The notes under the pieces were generated by a model. It was not told where the DNA came from. It was given only the letters and a program-made list of their open reading frames with translations, and did no database searches. The translations under genes and the position numbers were made by a program. 64,000 bases of DNA from Bryobacterales bacterium. GTDB taxonomy: Bacteria > Acidobacteriota > Terriglobia > Bryobacterales > Bryobacteraceae. The stretch covers positions 1 to 64,000 of the forward strand of contig JAIXKK010000017.1 in NCBI GenBank assembly GCA_026954325.1, in the 5' to 3' direction. Positions 1-8,991 of the stretch are shown here, one piece after another (position 1 is the stretch's first letter; the number at the start of each line of letters is the position of its first letter).

Positions 1-705
1 TTCACCGCCGTCACCGGCGGCAGCCGCACCACCTTCGCCACCGGCATGGCCGCCTGCGAGGCGGCGCAGGATGTCGTCCGCCAGATGAAAGAGCGCGCCG
101 CCAAGCTCTGGGAGGTAGAAGCCTCCTCCGTCGAATTCGGCAAAGGCGTCTTCAAAAGCAACGGCCACTCCTGCTCCTTCAAGGAACTCGCTGAAAAACT
201 CGCGCAAACCGGCGGTCCCGTCGTCGGACGCGGAGCCGTCAACCCGCGCGGAGCCGGCGGCTCCTTCGCCGGAGCCATCGCCGATGTCGAAGTGGATCCG
301 GAGACCGGTAAAGTCACCATCCTCCGCTTCACTTCCGTGCAGGACGTGGGCAAGGCGATTCACCCCAGCTACGTGGAAGGCCAGATGCAAGGCGGCAGCG
401 CGCAGGGCATCGGCTGGGGGCTCAACGAGGAGTACTACATGAGCGCCGAAGGATCGATGATGAACTCGAGCCTGCTCGATTACCGCATGCCCACCACGCT
501 CGACCTTCCCATGATCGACACCTGCATCGTCGAGGTGCCGAATCCTTCCCACCCCTTCGGCGTGCGCGGCGTCGGCGAGGCCAACATCGTGCCTCCTCCC
601 GCCGCTCTCGCCAACGCCATCTACCACGCCGCCGGAATCCGCCTGCGCCGCCTTCCGATGAAGCCTTCCTCGGTCGCCGAAGCCATCTGGTCGAAGAGCC
701 GCTGA
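1..705 (+). CDS. Xanthine dehydrogenase family, molybdopterin-binding subunit (3' end only)
   Basis: This is the C-terminal part of the large molybdenum-cofactor subunit of a xanthine dehydrogenase/aldehyde oxidase/CoxL-type hydroxylase. The frame is open from base 1, so the start lies outside the window. About 234 residues are visible. The segment GRGAVNPRGAGGSFAGAIADV and the GQMQGGSAQGIGWGLNEE stretch are typical of the second molybdopterin-binding domain. GVRGVGEANIVPPPAA near the C-terminus carries the GVGE motif whose glutamate is the catalytic base in this family. The substrate cannot be told from the fragment. It ends 2 bases before a MoaD-like gene, a sensible partner because MoaD supplies sulfur for molybdopterin. 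Family assignment is firm; substrate is unknown. Confidence 0.92.
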   Translation, partial: FTAVTGGSRTTFATGMAACEAAQDVVRQMKERAAKLWEVEASSVEFGKGVFKSNGHSCSFKELAEKLAQTGGPVVGRGAVNPRGAGGSFAGAIADVEVDPETGKVTILRFTSVQDVGKAIHPSYVEGQMQGGSAQGIGWGLNEEYYMSAEGSMMNSSLLDYRMPTTLDLPMIDTCIVEVPNPSHPFGVRGVGEANIVPPPAALANAIYHAAGIRLRRLPMKPSSVAEAIWSKSR

Positions 706-707
706 CG

Positions 708-968
708 ATGGCCACTGTCTACATCCCCGCCCTGCTCCGGCCCCTCGTGGGCCGCGAGCAGGTCGAAGTCGAGGCGGGCACCGTGCGCCAGATTATTGAC
801 CGCCTCGATGACCTCTACCCCGGCGTCCGCGAGCGCCTCGTGGACGGAGCCCGCCTCCGCCCCGGCGTCTCCGTCGCCATCGACGGTGAAGTCGAAGCCC
901 TCGGCCTCCTCGCCAAGGCGCCGCCCTCGAGCGAGGTCCACTTCGTTCTCGCGCTATCCGGAGGGTGA
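708..968 (+). CDS. MoaD/ThiS-family sulfur carrier protein
   Basis: A small ubiquitin-fold protein of 86 residues. It ends in ALSGG, and the C-terminal Gly-Gly is the site that is adenylated and thiocarboxylated in MoaD and ThiS. The known role of MoaD is as the small subunit of molybdopterin synthase, giving sulfur to the cofactor precursor. The gene begins 2 bases after the molybdenum hydroxylase gene, which favours a molybdopterin role over thiamine or cysteine synthesis. No moaE is visible in the window, so another sulfur-carrier role remains possible. Its TGA stop lies 23 bases before the primase ATG. Confidence 0.85.
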   Translation: MATVYIPALLRPLVGREQVEVEAGTVRQIIDRLDDLYPGVRERLVDGARLRPGVSVAIDGEVEALGLLAKAPPSSEVHFVLALSGG

Positions 969-991
969 TTCCAGCTACAATAAGCCTTCCG

Positions 992-2761
992 ATGGACTTT
1001 GCCAGGCAGTTGAAAGCCGCCATCAACATCGTCGATGTCGTCGGCGAGGAGGTGCGGCTGAAGCGCGTCGGCTCGAGCCAGCGCTACATGGGCCTGTGCC
1101 CTTTTCACACCGAGAAAACGCCGTCCTTTTCCGTTCACTCCGGCATGCAGATCTTCATCTGCTTCGGCTGCGGGGCGAAAGGCGACGTCTTTGAATTCGT
1201 CAAGGAGATGCACCATGTGACGTTCCCCGAAGCCGTGAAGATCCTCGCCGATCGCTACGGCTTCGAGATGCCTAAACGCGCGGCTCACAGCGACCGCGAG
1301 AGCCGCCTGCGCGAGGCCATCTACCGCATGAATGAGATCGCCCTGGCCCACTTCCGTACTCTTCTCACGGGGCCTCCCGGAGCCGAGGCCCGCCGCTATT
1401 TGCAGGAACGTGGCGTATCCGCGCCCACGGCCGAACAGTTCGGCCTGGGCCTCGCCGAGCGCGGCGGCGCGGCCCTCACCCAGATTTTGCGGAAGGAGGG
1501 ATTCGCCGAATTCTTCGAAGAGTCCGGACTCGTCATGAAACGGCAGGACGGCAGCGGCTTCTTTGACCGCTTCCGCGGGCGTCTCATCTTTCCCATCCAT
1601 AACGAGCAGGGAAAAATCGCCGGTTTCGCCGGCCGCGCCCTCTCCAAGGATGACGAGCCGAAATATCTCAACTCGCCCGAAACCGCCGTGTACAAGAAGA
1701 GCCTGCTTCTCTACAATCTCAACCGCGCCAGGGAAGCCGCGCGCAAGGAGGAGCGCTTCCTCCTCGTCGAAGGATACATGGATGTCATCGGGCTCTGCTC
1801 CGTGGGCATCACGGAAGTGGTGGCGAGTTGCGGGACGGCCCTCACCCACGGGCAGGTGAAGCTGATGAAACGTTTCGCTGACCAGGTGATTGTCAACTTC
1901 GATCCCGATGCCGCCGGCGCGCGTGGAGCGGCGAAGTCCATTGAAGTGCTTCTCGATGAGAACGCGCGCGTCCGCATCCTCGAATTGGATGAGGATCTCG
2001 ATCCCGATGAATACGTCCGAAAACACGGGGCCGAACGCTACCGCCAACTGGCTTCCCATGCGCCGAACTATTACTTCTGGCTTGCCGATCAGGCCCGCAA
2101 GCGCTTTGACAGCCGCACCGCGGAAGGCCGCGGACAGGCGCTCCAATTCCTGCTTCCCGCCATCCAGCGCATTCCCGAGAAGATTGAGCGCGCCGGCGTT
2201 GCCGGAGACCTGGCCGCCTACCTCGGCGTCGATCGCGGCATGATCCTCGAGCAGTTCAAGAAGGCCGCCCTCGACCAGCGCGAGCGCAAGACGGCGTTCC
2301 GCGAAGAGCCCGTGCCCGCGGTCGAGAAACTGCTGCTGCGCACGCTTCTTCTCCACCCGGGCCTGCGCGAAGAGTTGGCGCCGCGGTTGGAACGGGAAGA
2401 TGTACTTGTGGAGTTCCGGCTCCGCCCCGTGTTTGAGACTCTGCTCGCATTATTCCGTGCGCGGCCCGATTTCGAATACGCCGAACTCGATGCGCGCCTT
2501 GAGGATAGCGGACGGGGTCTACTGTCCCGCGTCCTTTTTGCCGATGAGATGGAAGAGACCGGAGACATGGATCAAGCCCGGTTGGACGCACTCTCCTGTC
2601 TGCGGACTCTCGAATCAAGAACCCGCGAAGGGAAGGTGTCCAGCCTGCAGCGGATGGCGAAGGAGGCAATCGACCGCGGCGACACCGATGAGGCGATGCG
2701 GCTCATGGAGGAATTGGATACCCTCAAGAGGCAGCACAGGCGCGTTCGAACCGGCAAATAG
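992..2761 (+). CDS. dnaG: DNA primase DnaG
   Basis: Synthesises RNA primers for chromosome replication together with DnaB helicase. The protein has 589 residues, a normal length. The N-terminal zinc ribbon is seen as CPFHTEKTPSF followed by ICFGCGAKGD (Cys-His-Cys-Cys). The catalytic core has the DnaG segment GRLIFPIHNEQGKIAGFAGR and the Toprim acidic motif FLLVEGYMDVIGL followed by VIVNFDPDAAG. A helicase-interaction region follows to the C-terminus. I chose the ATG at 992 because MDFARQLK is the usual DnaG start; an in-frame GTG at 965 would add nine unlikely residues. No Shine-Dalgarno sequence is seen, but TACAAT lies 10 bases before the ATG. It is followed by rpoD, as in the macromolecular-synthesis operon of many bacteria; rpsU is not here. 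Confidence 0.97.
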   Translation: MDFARQLKAAINIVDVVGEEVRLKRVGSSQRYMGLCPFHTEKTPSFSVHSGMQIFICFGCGAKGDVFEFVKEMHHVTFPEAVKILADRYGFEMPKRAAHSDRESRLREAIYRMNEIALAHFRTLLTGPPGAEARRYLQERGVSAPTAEQFGLGLAERGGAALTQILRKEGFAEFFEESGLVMKRQDGSGFFDRFRGRLIFPIHNEQGKIAGFAGRALSKDDEPKYLNSPETAVYKKSLLLYNLNRAREAARKEERFLLVEGYMDVIGLCSVGITEVVASCGTALTHGQVKLMKRFADQVIVNFDPDAAGARGAAKSIEVLLDENARVRILELDEDLDPDEYVRKHGAERYRQLASHAPNYYFWLADQARKRFDSRTAEGRGQALQFLLPAIQRIPEKIERAGVAGDLAAYLGVDRGMILEQFKKAALDQRERKTAFREEPVPAVEKLLLRTLLLHPGLREELAPRLEREDVLVEFRLRPVFETLLALFRARPDFEYAELDARLEDSGRGLLSRVLFADEMEETGDMDQARLDALSCLRTLESRTREGKVSSLQRMAKEAIDRGDTDEAMRLMEELDTLKRQHRRVRTGK

Positions 2762-2809
2762 GCCTTCGCCGCAACGGGCGCTGGCGCGGTGCGATGTTGT
2801 AGAATTGTG

Positions 2810-4522
2810 ATGGTTCAGGCTCTTCAGCGGCTAAACGGGATAGCGGTGGCAACGGAGGAAAAATACGGTCGTCTCCAGCACCTCATGCATATGGGAAAAG
2901 AGAAGGGCTACGTTTTGTATGACGAGGTCAATGAAATCCTTCCCGATGACATAGGCGGCGGTCCGGAAATCGATGATTTACTGGCGGAACTGGACACCGC
3001 CGGTGTCGAAATCCTCGAAGAGCCGAAGCTCGATTTCGAGAAAAAAATCGATGAAGGGGACGACTTCGCCGATATCGACCTCGTCCAGGACTTCAGCGAC
3101 AAAACCAATGACCCCGTTCGCATGTATCTTCGCGAAATGGGCACCGTCCCTCTGCTCACGCGCGATGGCGAAATCGAACTGGCCAAGCGCATTGAGCACG
3201 GCCAGCGTCTCGTCAGCCGCGCCTTGTCCCGCTCTCCGCTCATCATCCGCGAATTGATCAGCATGTCCGATGAGTTGCAGCGCGGCGTTGTCTCGGTGCG
3301 CGACATCCTCATCCAGGCCGACATGCTGGTGAGCGATGAAACCGTCGATGCGCAAACCTCGGACCTGGTCGCGCTGATCCTGGAGATCGAAAAGCTGCAA
3401 AAACGCGCGCAGCAGCACAAGCAGAAGATGCTGTCGTTCTCCAAGGGCATGAAGCCCAAGCAGTACCGGACGCTCCGCTGGCAGTTGTCGCGCATCATGG
3501 TCAAGATTTCGCGCATGTTGCGCTCCATCGCCTTCGCGAGTGTGGTCTACCGGCAGTTTGCCGGCAAACTCCGCCACGCCGTCGACGAGTTCAAGCCCCT
3601 CGAGCGCGACGTCGCCCGCATGCAGCGCAAGATCGAGGAGAGCAGCGAACGGGCCGCCAAGGAAACGCAGCGCGAATTAAAGACGGTGCTCCAGCGCATC
3701 GCTCAACTCGAGGACGAGTACGGCGCATCGGCCACCGAGTTACGGCGCACGTTGCAGATTGTCGAGCGCGGAGAGGCGGAAGCGGAAACCGCCAAGAAAC
3801 AGCTCATCGAAGCCAACCTGCGGCTGGTGGTTTCCATCGCCAAGCGCTACACCAACCGCGGCCTGCAGTTCCTCGACCTTATCCAGGAGGGCAACATCGG
3901 CCTCATGAAGGCCGTCGACAAGTTCGATTATATGCGCGGTTACAAGTTTTCCACCTACGCCACATGGTGGGTGCGCCAGGCTATCACGCGCGCCATCGCC
4001 GACCAGGCGCGCACCATCCGCATTCCCGTGCACATGATCGAGACCATCAACAAACTGGTGCGCACCCAGCGCCTGTTGCAGCAGGAACTCGGGCGCGAGC
4101 CCACCACCGAGGAGTTGTCGCGCAAGCTCGAATTGCCGGTGGGCAAGGTCCGCAAAGTGCTCCGTATCGCTCAGGAGCCGATCTCCCTCGAAACACCCGT
4201 CGGCGAGGAGGAAGAGTCCCACCTGGGAGATTTCATCGTCGACCGCCGTGTGGTGTCGCCCTCCGAGGCCGTGATCAATCTCAATCTCCGCGAGCAGACC
4301 GCCGAGGTCCTGAAGACGCTCAGCCCGCGCGAAGAGAAAATCGTCAAGATGCGCTTCGGTCTCCAGGACGGCAGCGAGCATACGCTCGAAGAGGTGGGGC
4401 AGCACTTTGCCGTCACCCGCGAACGCATTCGCCAGATTGAAGCCAAGGCCCTCCGCAAGTTGCGCCACCCCAGCCGCAGCCACCGCCTGCGCGCCTTCCT
4501 CGAAGCCAACCACAACGAGTAG
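2810..4522 (+). CDS. rpoD: RNA polymerase primary sigma factor RpoD (sigma-70)
   Basis: The housekeeping sigma factor. Region 1.1 is visible near the N-terminus ([17 protein letters not shown]), region 1.2 as [18 protein letters not shown], regions 2.1-2.4 as [19 protein letters not shown] to [17 protein letters not shown], region 3 as [16 protein letters not shown], and region 4.2 as [20 protein letters not shown]. Length is about 570 residues, with the variable non-conserved insert between 1.2 and 2.1. The start is uncertain: ATG at 2810 lies only 4 bases after a TAGAAT box, while an in-frame GTG at 2846 sits just before the conserved part and would leave a normal leader. It lies 48 bases downstream of dnaG. 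Identity is certain; the start is not. Confidence 0.96.
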   Translation: MVQALQRLNGIAVATEEKYGRLQHLMHMGKEKGYVLYDEVNEILPDDIGGGPEIDDLLAELDTAGVEILEEPKLDFEKKIDEGDDFADIDLVQDFSDKTNDPVRMYLREMGTVPLLTRDGEIELAKRIEHGQRLVSRALSRSPLIIRELISMSDELQRGVVSVRDILIQADMLVSDETVDAQTSDLVALILEIEKLQKRAQQHKQKMLSFSKGMKPKQYRTLRWQLSRIMVKISRMLRSIAFASVVYRQFAGKLRHAVDEFKPLERDVARMQRKIEESSERAAKETQRELKTVLQRIAQLEDEYGASATELRRTLQIVERGEAEAETAKKQLIEANLRLVVSIAKRYTNRGLQFLDLIQEGNIGLMKAVDKFDYMRGYKFSTYATWWVRQAITRAIADQARTIRIPVHMIETINKLVRTQRLLQQELGREPTTEELSRKLELPVGKVRKVLRIAQEPISLETPVGEEEESHLGDFIVDRRVVSPSEAVINLNLREQTAEVLKTLSPREEKIVKMRFGLQDGSEHTLEEVGQHFAVTRERIRQIEAKALRKLRHPSRSHRLRAFLEANHNE

Positions 4523-4689
4523 CCGGGCAGCCCGCATCGGCGGTGCGGACCTCCTGATCCATGGGGCATATTGAGTTTAACCCACACTATCGCTGCGACA
4601 AAGTGCAGCCGTTCCGCACATGAGCGAACCATCTGCCTTTCCACCTGATCCGCTTTACGCATGGGATTGCGCCGCAGAGGGCGCGGACA

Positions 4690-5307
4690 TCAGGCCTTTG
4701 GCTTCTTCGTCAGGTAGGTCTCTACCGCCTTCAGTAGATCCTTCTCCGACTTCGAGTGCGGTTGAAGCTTTTCCGCCCAGCTCCGGCCCGGATGCAGTAC
4801 ATCCCACGGCGAACGCTGTTGTTGATAACGGCCCTTGCCCGGATCGTGATTCCCGAAGCCGTCGATGAGCCGATTCCAGATCGGCGAGAACATTTCGATC
4901 AACAGCGATTCACCGAGAGGAATCCAGATATCGTCGACAACCAGATAGCGACAGGCGAAATGTTTGATGTCGAGGTTCTTCGTCCCCTGAATCGACTCCG
5001 CGTGCTCGGCGAGACGGTTGTACAACACGGCTCCGGCTGGAATATCGAGGCCCAAACCGCCTTTGCGCGCTCCTGCGGGAACGGCCTTCCCCACGTAAAT
5101 GGGAACGGGAGTCTTTCCCTCTTTGTCGGCTGCGGCAATGGCCTTGTACGCGGCGTAGGTGCCCGAGTAGTAGAGTGCGTAAATTCCCGCGCCGAGAAAC
5201 CTCTCCGCTGGCGGGAGCGGGCCAATCTGCCGCGCAAGCAATGCGTCAGCGACACTGACCCCGAGATTTTTCTTGTCGAGGGGGTTGTACGGGGTCTCAG
5301 TCCGCAA
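4690..5307 (-). CDS. Eco29kI-like GIY-YIG restriction endonuclease
   Basis: A 205-residue type II restriction enzyme candidate. It shows the GIY-YIG nuclease core: GIYALYYSG, then PIYVGKAV, then LYNRLAEHAESI, which carries the conserved Arg and His, then PLGESLLIEMFSPIWN, which carries the metal-binding Glu and terminal Asn. This order and spacing match the R.Eco29kI group, whose known site is CCGCGG. The start is TTG at 5307, overlapping the end of the methyltransferase gene by 11 bases, so translation is probably coupled and methylation precedes cleavage. All expected catalytic residues are present. Site specificity is inferred from family resemblance only. Confidence 0.88.
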   Translation of the reverse strand: MRTETPYNPLDKKNLGVSVADALLARQIGPLPPAERFLGAGIYALYYSGTYAAYKAIAAADKEGKTPVPIYVGKAVPAGARKGGLGLDIPAGAVLYNRLAEHAESIQGTKNLDIKHFACRYLVVDDIWIPLGESLLIEMFSPIWNRLIDGFGNHDPGKGRYQQQRSPWDVLHPGRSWAEKLQPHSKSEKDLLKAVETYLTKKPKA

Positions 5308-6463
5308 TCCGCTTCTCCCGAAGTTTTTCGCGGATGCCCGCAGCGACTACGTGGCCGAGCTGCGCGGGTACAGCGTTACCGAGCTGGCGCATGTTCTCCG
5401 TCCACGAGCCCGTGAAGATGTAGTCGTTCGGGAACGTCTGCAGCCGAGCGGATTCGCGCACCGTCATGTAGCGGATCGAGCCATCGGGATAGAGAATCGT
5501 GTTCTCGCCTCCGGGTACGCCGTGGTCTCCTGCCTTCAACGTCTTGGCTGGTTCGTCGAGCGGGCTTCCGGTGTGGCCGGGATAGCTGCGCGCGCCTGGC
5601 TGCTGCTGGTGGTTCTCGAACTTCGTTGTTCCGGGAGGGCCGAGCGGCGTAATCGCATCGCGCACCGTCTGCCAGCGTTCCTTTTTCTCGTCGAAGAGAT
5701 TGCGCTCGCGGAAACGGGCGGTTGCCTTCTCGCTGGCTCTCTCCGGGCGGTTTTTCTTCGCAACCTTGTGCTCGCCCCAGTATTCGCCAGTGACGAATTG
5801 GCTTTCCCACAGCAATGCCTCTGAGTGCGTCTGCTTGGGGAAATGCCATTTGATGCCGAGATCCGAGCGGAAACAGACGATGAAAACGCGCTCGCGCTTC
5901 TGGGGTACGCCATAGTTCGCGGCGTTAAGCAGCTCGTGAACGACGTTGTACGTCAGTCCTTCTTTGCTTCCCGAGGTCTCGTACTCCTCAAGCCGTGCGA
6001 GGTGGTGACGCCACTGCTCGCCGTCTTTCCGCAGAACGTCGGGAAACGACAGCATCAGCTTGATGTATTGGAAGTAGTTGGCGAACGACTGCCGCAGAAG
6101 TCCCTTGACGTTTTCGATCAGAATCGCCTTCGGCCGCATCGTGCGCACGGCCGTCAACATCTCGGGGAACATGTTGCGGGCGTCCTGCATACCCTTGTGC
6201 TTCCCGCCCATCGACCACGGCTGGCAAGGAACGCCTGCGGCCAGAAGATCGATGTCGGTTCCGCACTGGTCGAACGGGAACTTGGTGACGTCGGCCTCGA
6301 AGAGCGGCCAGTCGACAACGTGCGGGAGCTTACGCTCCTGATTGGCGCGAATGGTGTTGCAGGCATCGTGGTCAATTTCCACAACCGCCTTGTGGCTGAA
6401 TCCCGCTAATGATGCGCCGAGGGCCAGACCGCCAGCCCCGGCGAAAAGTTCAACTGACGTCAA
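5297..6463 (-). CDS. DNA (cytosine-5-)-methyltransferase of the R-M system
   Basis: A 388-residue C5-cytosine methyltransferase that should protect host DNA from the adjacent endonuclease. Motif I is ELFAGAGGLALG (AdoMet binding), motif IV is AAGVPCQPWS with the catalytic Cys, motif VI is ILIENVKGL, motif VIII is PQKRERVFIV, and motif X is QLGNAVPAQLG. All are in canonical order. The start is TTG at 6463, overlapping the stop of the upstream vsr remnant by 4 bases (TTGA). The downstream endonuclease overlaps its 3' end. The three-gene order vsr-M-R with overlaps looks like one operon. Its native promoter may have been lost when the 5' end of vsr was removed. Confidence 0.94.
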   Translation of the reverse strand: MTSVELFAGAGGLALGASLAGFSHKAVVEIDHDACNTIRANQERKLPHVVDWPLFEADVTKFPFDQCGTDIDLLAAGVPCQPWSMGGKHKGMQDARNMFPEMLTAVRTMRPKAILIENVKGLLRQSFANYFQYIKLMLSFPDVLRKDGEQWRHHLARLEEYETSGSKEGLTYNVVHELLNAANYGVPQKRERVFIVCFRSDLGIKWHFPKQTHSEALLWESQFVTGEYWGEHKVAKKNRPERASEKATARFRERNLFDEKKERWQTVRDAITPLGPPGTTKFENHQQQPGARSYPGHTGSPLDEPAKTLKAGDHGVPGGENTILYPDGSIRYMTVRESARLQTFPNDYIFTGSWTENMRQLGNAVPAQLGHVVAAGIREKLREKRIAD

Positions 6464-6738
6464 TCAGCCTCCAGAAACCTCTCAATCTTATCGGCAAGAT
6501 TCGCCGATTTGATTTCGCACTCCCAGATGGCCAGAATTCGCCATCCGTCGCGCTTCAACTTCTTCTGCGCCTCAACGTCCCGTTGCCGGTTTTGCTCCAG
6601 CTTCGGTTGCCAGAAATCGAGCCGCGATTTCGGTAGTCTAGCAAGTTTGCACGTCGAGCTGGGATGTCTGTACCAAAAACATCCGTGCGCGAAAATGATT
6701 AAGACGGCATGCCCACCAGATTTCGCTATGAATAGTTC
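6460..6738 (-). pseudogene. 5'-truncated vsr (very short patch repair endonuclease)
   Basis: The last about 92 residues of a Vsr-type mismatch endonuclease, which nicks T:G mismatches made by deamination of 5-methylcytosine. Visible are VLIIFAHGCFWYRH (metal and active-site segment), KLARLPKSRLDFWQPKLEQN and GWRILAIWECEI, all characteristic of Vsr. The N-terminal third, including the usual segment with the catalytic Asp (GRPD), is missing. The frame instead runs on through DNA whose opposite strand encodes a creatininase remnant. Homology stops around 6736-6738, where the catalytic Asp should be. The open frame can be read to 7080, but those extra residues are antisense of the creatininase fragment and not Vsr-like. 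Probably inactive. Confidence 0.8.
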
Positions 6739-7330
6739 ACCTGGCCGGAGATCCGGGAGGCGGTGGCCGGCCACGGACGCGCTCACCTCGACGGAGATGT
6801 CCCGCCGCGCCGTCGAGGGGGACACCTTCATACGGTATGTCACCGGCATTGGAAAGAGCCTCGCCCACCACGGATTCCGCAAGATCCTGCTGGTGAACGG
6901 GCAGGGGAATAACGTGCCGTTCCTCGACATCGTGGCGCGCAACATTACGAATGCGGCGCCTTCGATATGCGCCATGGTTCCGTGGTGGAACCTCTTGTCC
7001 AAGGCCCTGCTCCCGGAAATCCGCGAATCGGAGTTTCCCGGCGGAATGGCCCGCGGCTGTGAACTGGAAACCTCCGTCATCCCCTATGTTCGCGGAGATC
7101 AGGTCCGGATAGACAAGGCGCAAAAAGACATCCACTTCGGAAAATCGGAGGACATCTACTGGTTCAGCCGGTATTCGAAGACGGGCACGGCCCGGCGATC
7201 CCACGAAGGCGGCCCTCGAGAAGGGGCGGCGGGTGACGAAGGCGGTAATCGGCAATCCGATCGGCCTGATTCGCGAGTTCCGCGGGCGCGAGATTCATCC
7301 GCGCGTGGATCACCACCGAGGCGGCGTCAC
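6736..7330 (+). pseudogene. Decayed creatininase family amidohydrolase
   Basis: Fragments of a creatininase-family enzyme lie in three different frames. The N-terminal signature FTWPEIREAVA is at 6736-6768, directly after an in-frame stop. A second frame gives RRAVEGDTFIRYVTGIGKSLAHHGFRKILLVNGQGNN and GGMARGCELETSVIPYVRGD. Around 7195 the reading shifts again to DPTKAALEKGRRVTKAVIG and LIREFRGREIHPRVDHH, the usual C-terminus. The region between the first two pieces is much too short, so the segment with the metal-binding EQHGPHLPL motif is deleted. The gene's 5' end is at the boundary of the restriction-modification segment. It ends against the convergent M20 gene. Non-functional. Confidence 0.8.
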
Positions 7331-8907
7331 TTGCGGAGGGTCGGGTATTTGATGCCGAGCTGCTCGAGATAGGTCGGATACTTCGAAGGGTCGTAGTAAT
7401 ACTTCTTCATCTGCTCGCGGTATTCAGCCATGATTTTCTTGTTGAGCCAAATGGCGGGCTGATCGCCCGGCCGGATGAAGGGCTGGTATTTCCGCTCCTT
7501 CGTCTGCTCGTTGCGGAAGTAGTCCCAGGATTTCCGGATAATCTCCGGATGATGCAGCAGGTCGAGGATGGTGAAGGCCAGCACCTTGGCTCCGGCGGTG
7601 GCCCCCTTGTGCGCGATCGGCGTCGCCATGGCGATGGCGTTCGACCAGTTGTGCCCGGGCAGGTTCGGAATATTCGAGGGGAACGAGAGGGTGACGGTGG
7701 GGACGTTCCAGGAAATATCGCCGATGTCGTCGGAACCGCCGCCGGTGCGCGCTTCCTCGGCTGGCGGGCCTTTGAACTCGGCAAGCTTTGTGTGCAGCCC
7801 TTCTTCCTTCACCTTCAATTCCTTCTGCAGCGCTTTGGCCAGCGCCTGGTCGTCTTCGGACCATTGGGGAAGGCCGACCTGCTTGATGTTGGCGTACATG
7901 GTCTCGGCAAGGACCCTGTTCATGTGCGTGGGCCATGCCGACCCGAGCAAACGGGACGTAAACGTGGTGTTCGTCATGAGGGTAGCGCCTTCGGCCATCT
8001 TGTCGCCGATCCTCCACAAGTCCATGACGTGGGGGTAGTCGAGTTCGCGGAAGAAGTACCAGACGGAGGCGTTGCGAGGAACCACGTTGGGCTGATCGCC
8101 GCCATTGGTGATGACGTAGTGGGAGCGCTGCTGGAGGCGCAGATGCTCCCGCCGGAAGTTCCAGCCGGTGTCCATCAGTTCGACGGCGTCGAGGGCGCTG
8201 CGGCCGCGCCAGGGAGCCCCGGCGCTGTGGGCGCTTTCGCCTTCGAAGCGATATTCCACCGACACCATCCCGCTGCCGGACCCGTCCCCCCAGGAGGCGC
8301 TGAGGTTGCTGCCGACATGAGTGAAGAGCACCGCGTCGGCGTCCTTGAAGAGGCCCGCGCGGACGTAGTACGCCTTGGTCCCCAACTGTTCTTCGGCGAC
8401 GCCGGGCCATAGCATGATGACGCCGGAAAGCTTTTCGCGCTCCATGACGCGTTTGATGGCGAGGGCGGCGGTGACGTTCAGCGCCTGGCCGCTGTTGTGG
8501 CCCTCTCCGTGGCCGGGGGCGCCTTCGATAAGAGGATCGTGGTAGGCGACGCCCGGCTTCTGGGAGGCCTGGGGAATACAGTCGATATCGGAGCCCAGGG
8601 CGATCACCGGTTTTCCGGAGCCCCAGGTTGCGGTCCAGGCCGTGGGGATGCCCGCGATGCCGCGCTCAATGCGGAATCCCTCTTTTTCCAGCATCGTGGT
8701 GAGGTAGCGCGAAGTCTCGAACTCCTGAAAGCCGAGTTCGGCAAAGCTGAAGATGGTATCCACCATCACCTGCGTCTGCTTCTTCATGCCGTCGATCTGG
8801 CCGGCAAGATCGGCCTTCAGGGCGGCCTCTTTGTTGACTTGAGACCATCCTGGCATGGCCGCCAGAACGGCAAGCGCGGCGCATGGCAATGCGGACATCA
8901 GTTTCAT
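7327..8907 (-). CDS. Secreted M20-family amidohydrolase (AbgB-like)
   Basis: A 526-residue zinc amidohydrolase of the M20 family, closest in layout to aminobenzoyl-glutamate utilisation protein B. The N-terminus is a Sec signal peptide (MKLMSALPCAALAVLAAMPGWSQ). Metal-site segments are ALGSDIDCIP, GHGEGHNSGQALN and LWPGVAEEQLG, with a distal TGGGSDDIGDISW segment. A dimerisation domain lies between. I chose the ATG at 8907 because AAGGAG lies 7 bases upstream; an in-frame ATG at 8931 is less well placed. The likely reaction is hydrolysis of an amide or acyl-amino acid outside the cytoplasm; the substrate is not known. It converges on the creatininase remnant. Confidence 0.88.
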   Translation of the reverse strand: MKLMSALPCAALAVLAAMPGWSQVNKEAALKADLAGQIDGMKKQTQVMVDTIFSFAELGFQEFETSRYLTTMLEKEGFRIERGIAGIPTAWTATWGSGKPVIALGSDIDCIPQASQKPGVAYHDPLIEGAPGHGEGHNSGQALNVTAALAIKRVMEREKLSGVIMLWPGVAEEQLGTKAYYVRAGLFKDADAVLFTHVGSNLSASWGDGSGSGMVSVEYRFEGESAHSAGAPWRGRSALDAVELMDTGWNFRREHLRLQQRSHYVITNGGDQPNVVPRNASVWYFFRELDYPHVMDLWRIGDKMAEGATLMTNTTFTSRLLGSAWPTHMNRVLAETMYANIKQVGLPQWSEDDQALAKALQKELKVKEEGLHTKLAEFKGPPAEEARTGGGSDDIGDISWNVPTVTLSFPSNIPNLPGHNWSNAIAMATPIAHKGATAGAKVLAFTILDLLHHPEIIRKSWDYFRNEQTKERKYQPFIRPGDQPAIWLNKKIMAEYREQMKKYYYDPSKYPTYLEQLGIKYPTLRK

Positions 8908-8991
8908 CGTTGGACTCCTTCGAGAATTCAATCATCTCAAAACGGCGGAGCGGCTCACCATCGGATTTCCGTCCCTGCTATCTTTTATGGA

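Noticed and set aside
815..2356. A 513-codon open frame opposite dnaG
   Set aside because: Antisense of the Toprim core of DnaG; Gly/Ala/Glu-rich with no motifs.
4523..4689. CCGCA/TGCGG hairpin after rpoD as a terminator
   Set aside because: The stem is only five bases and has no T run; nothing else supports it. I see no gene in this gap.
6739..7080. A long fused Vsr protein starting near 7080
   Set aside because: The extra residues are the antisense of the creatininase remnant and show no Vsr similarity, so the frame is open by chance.
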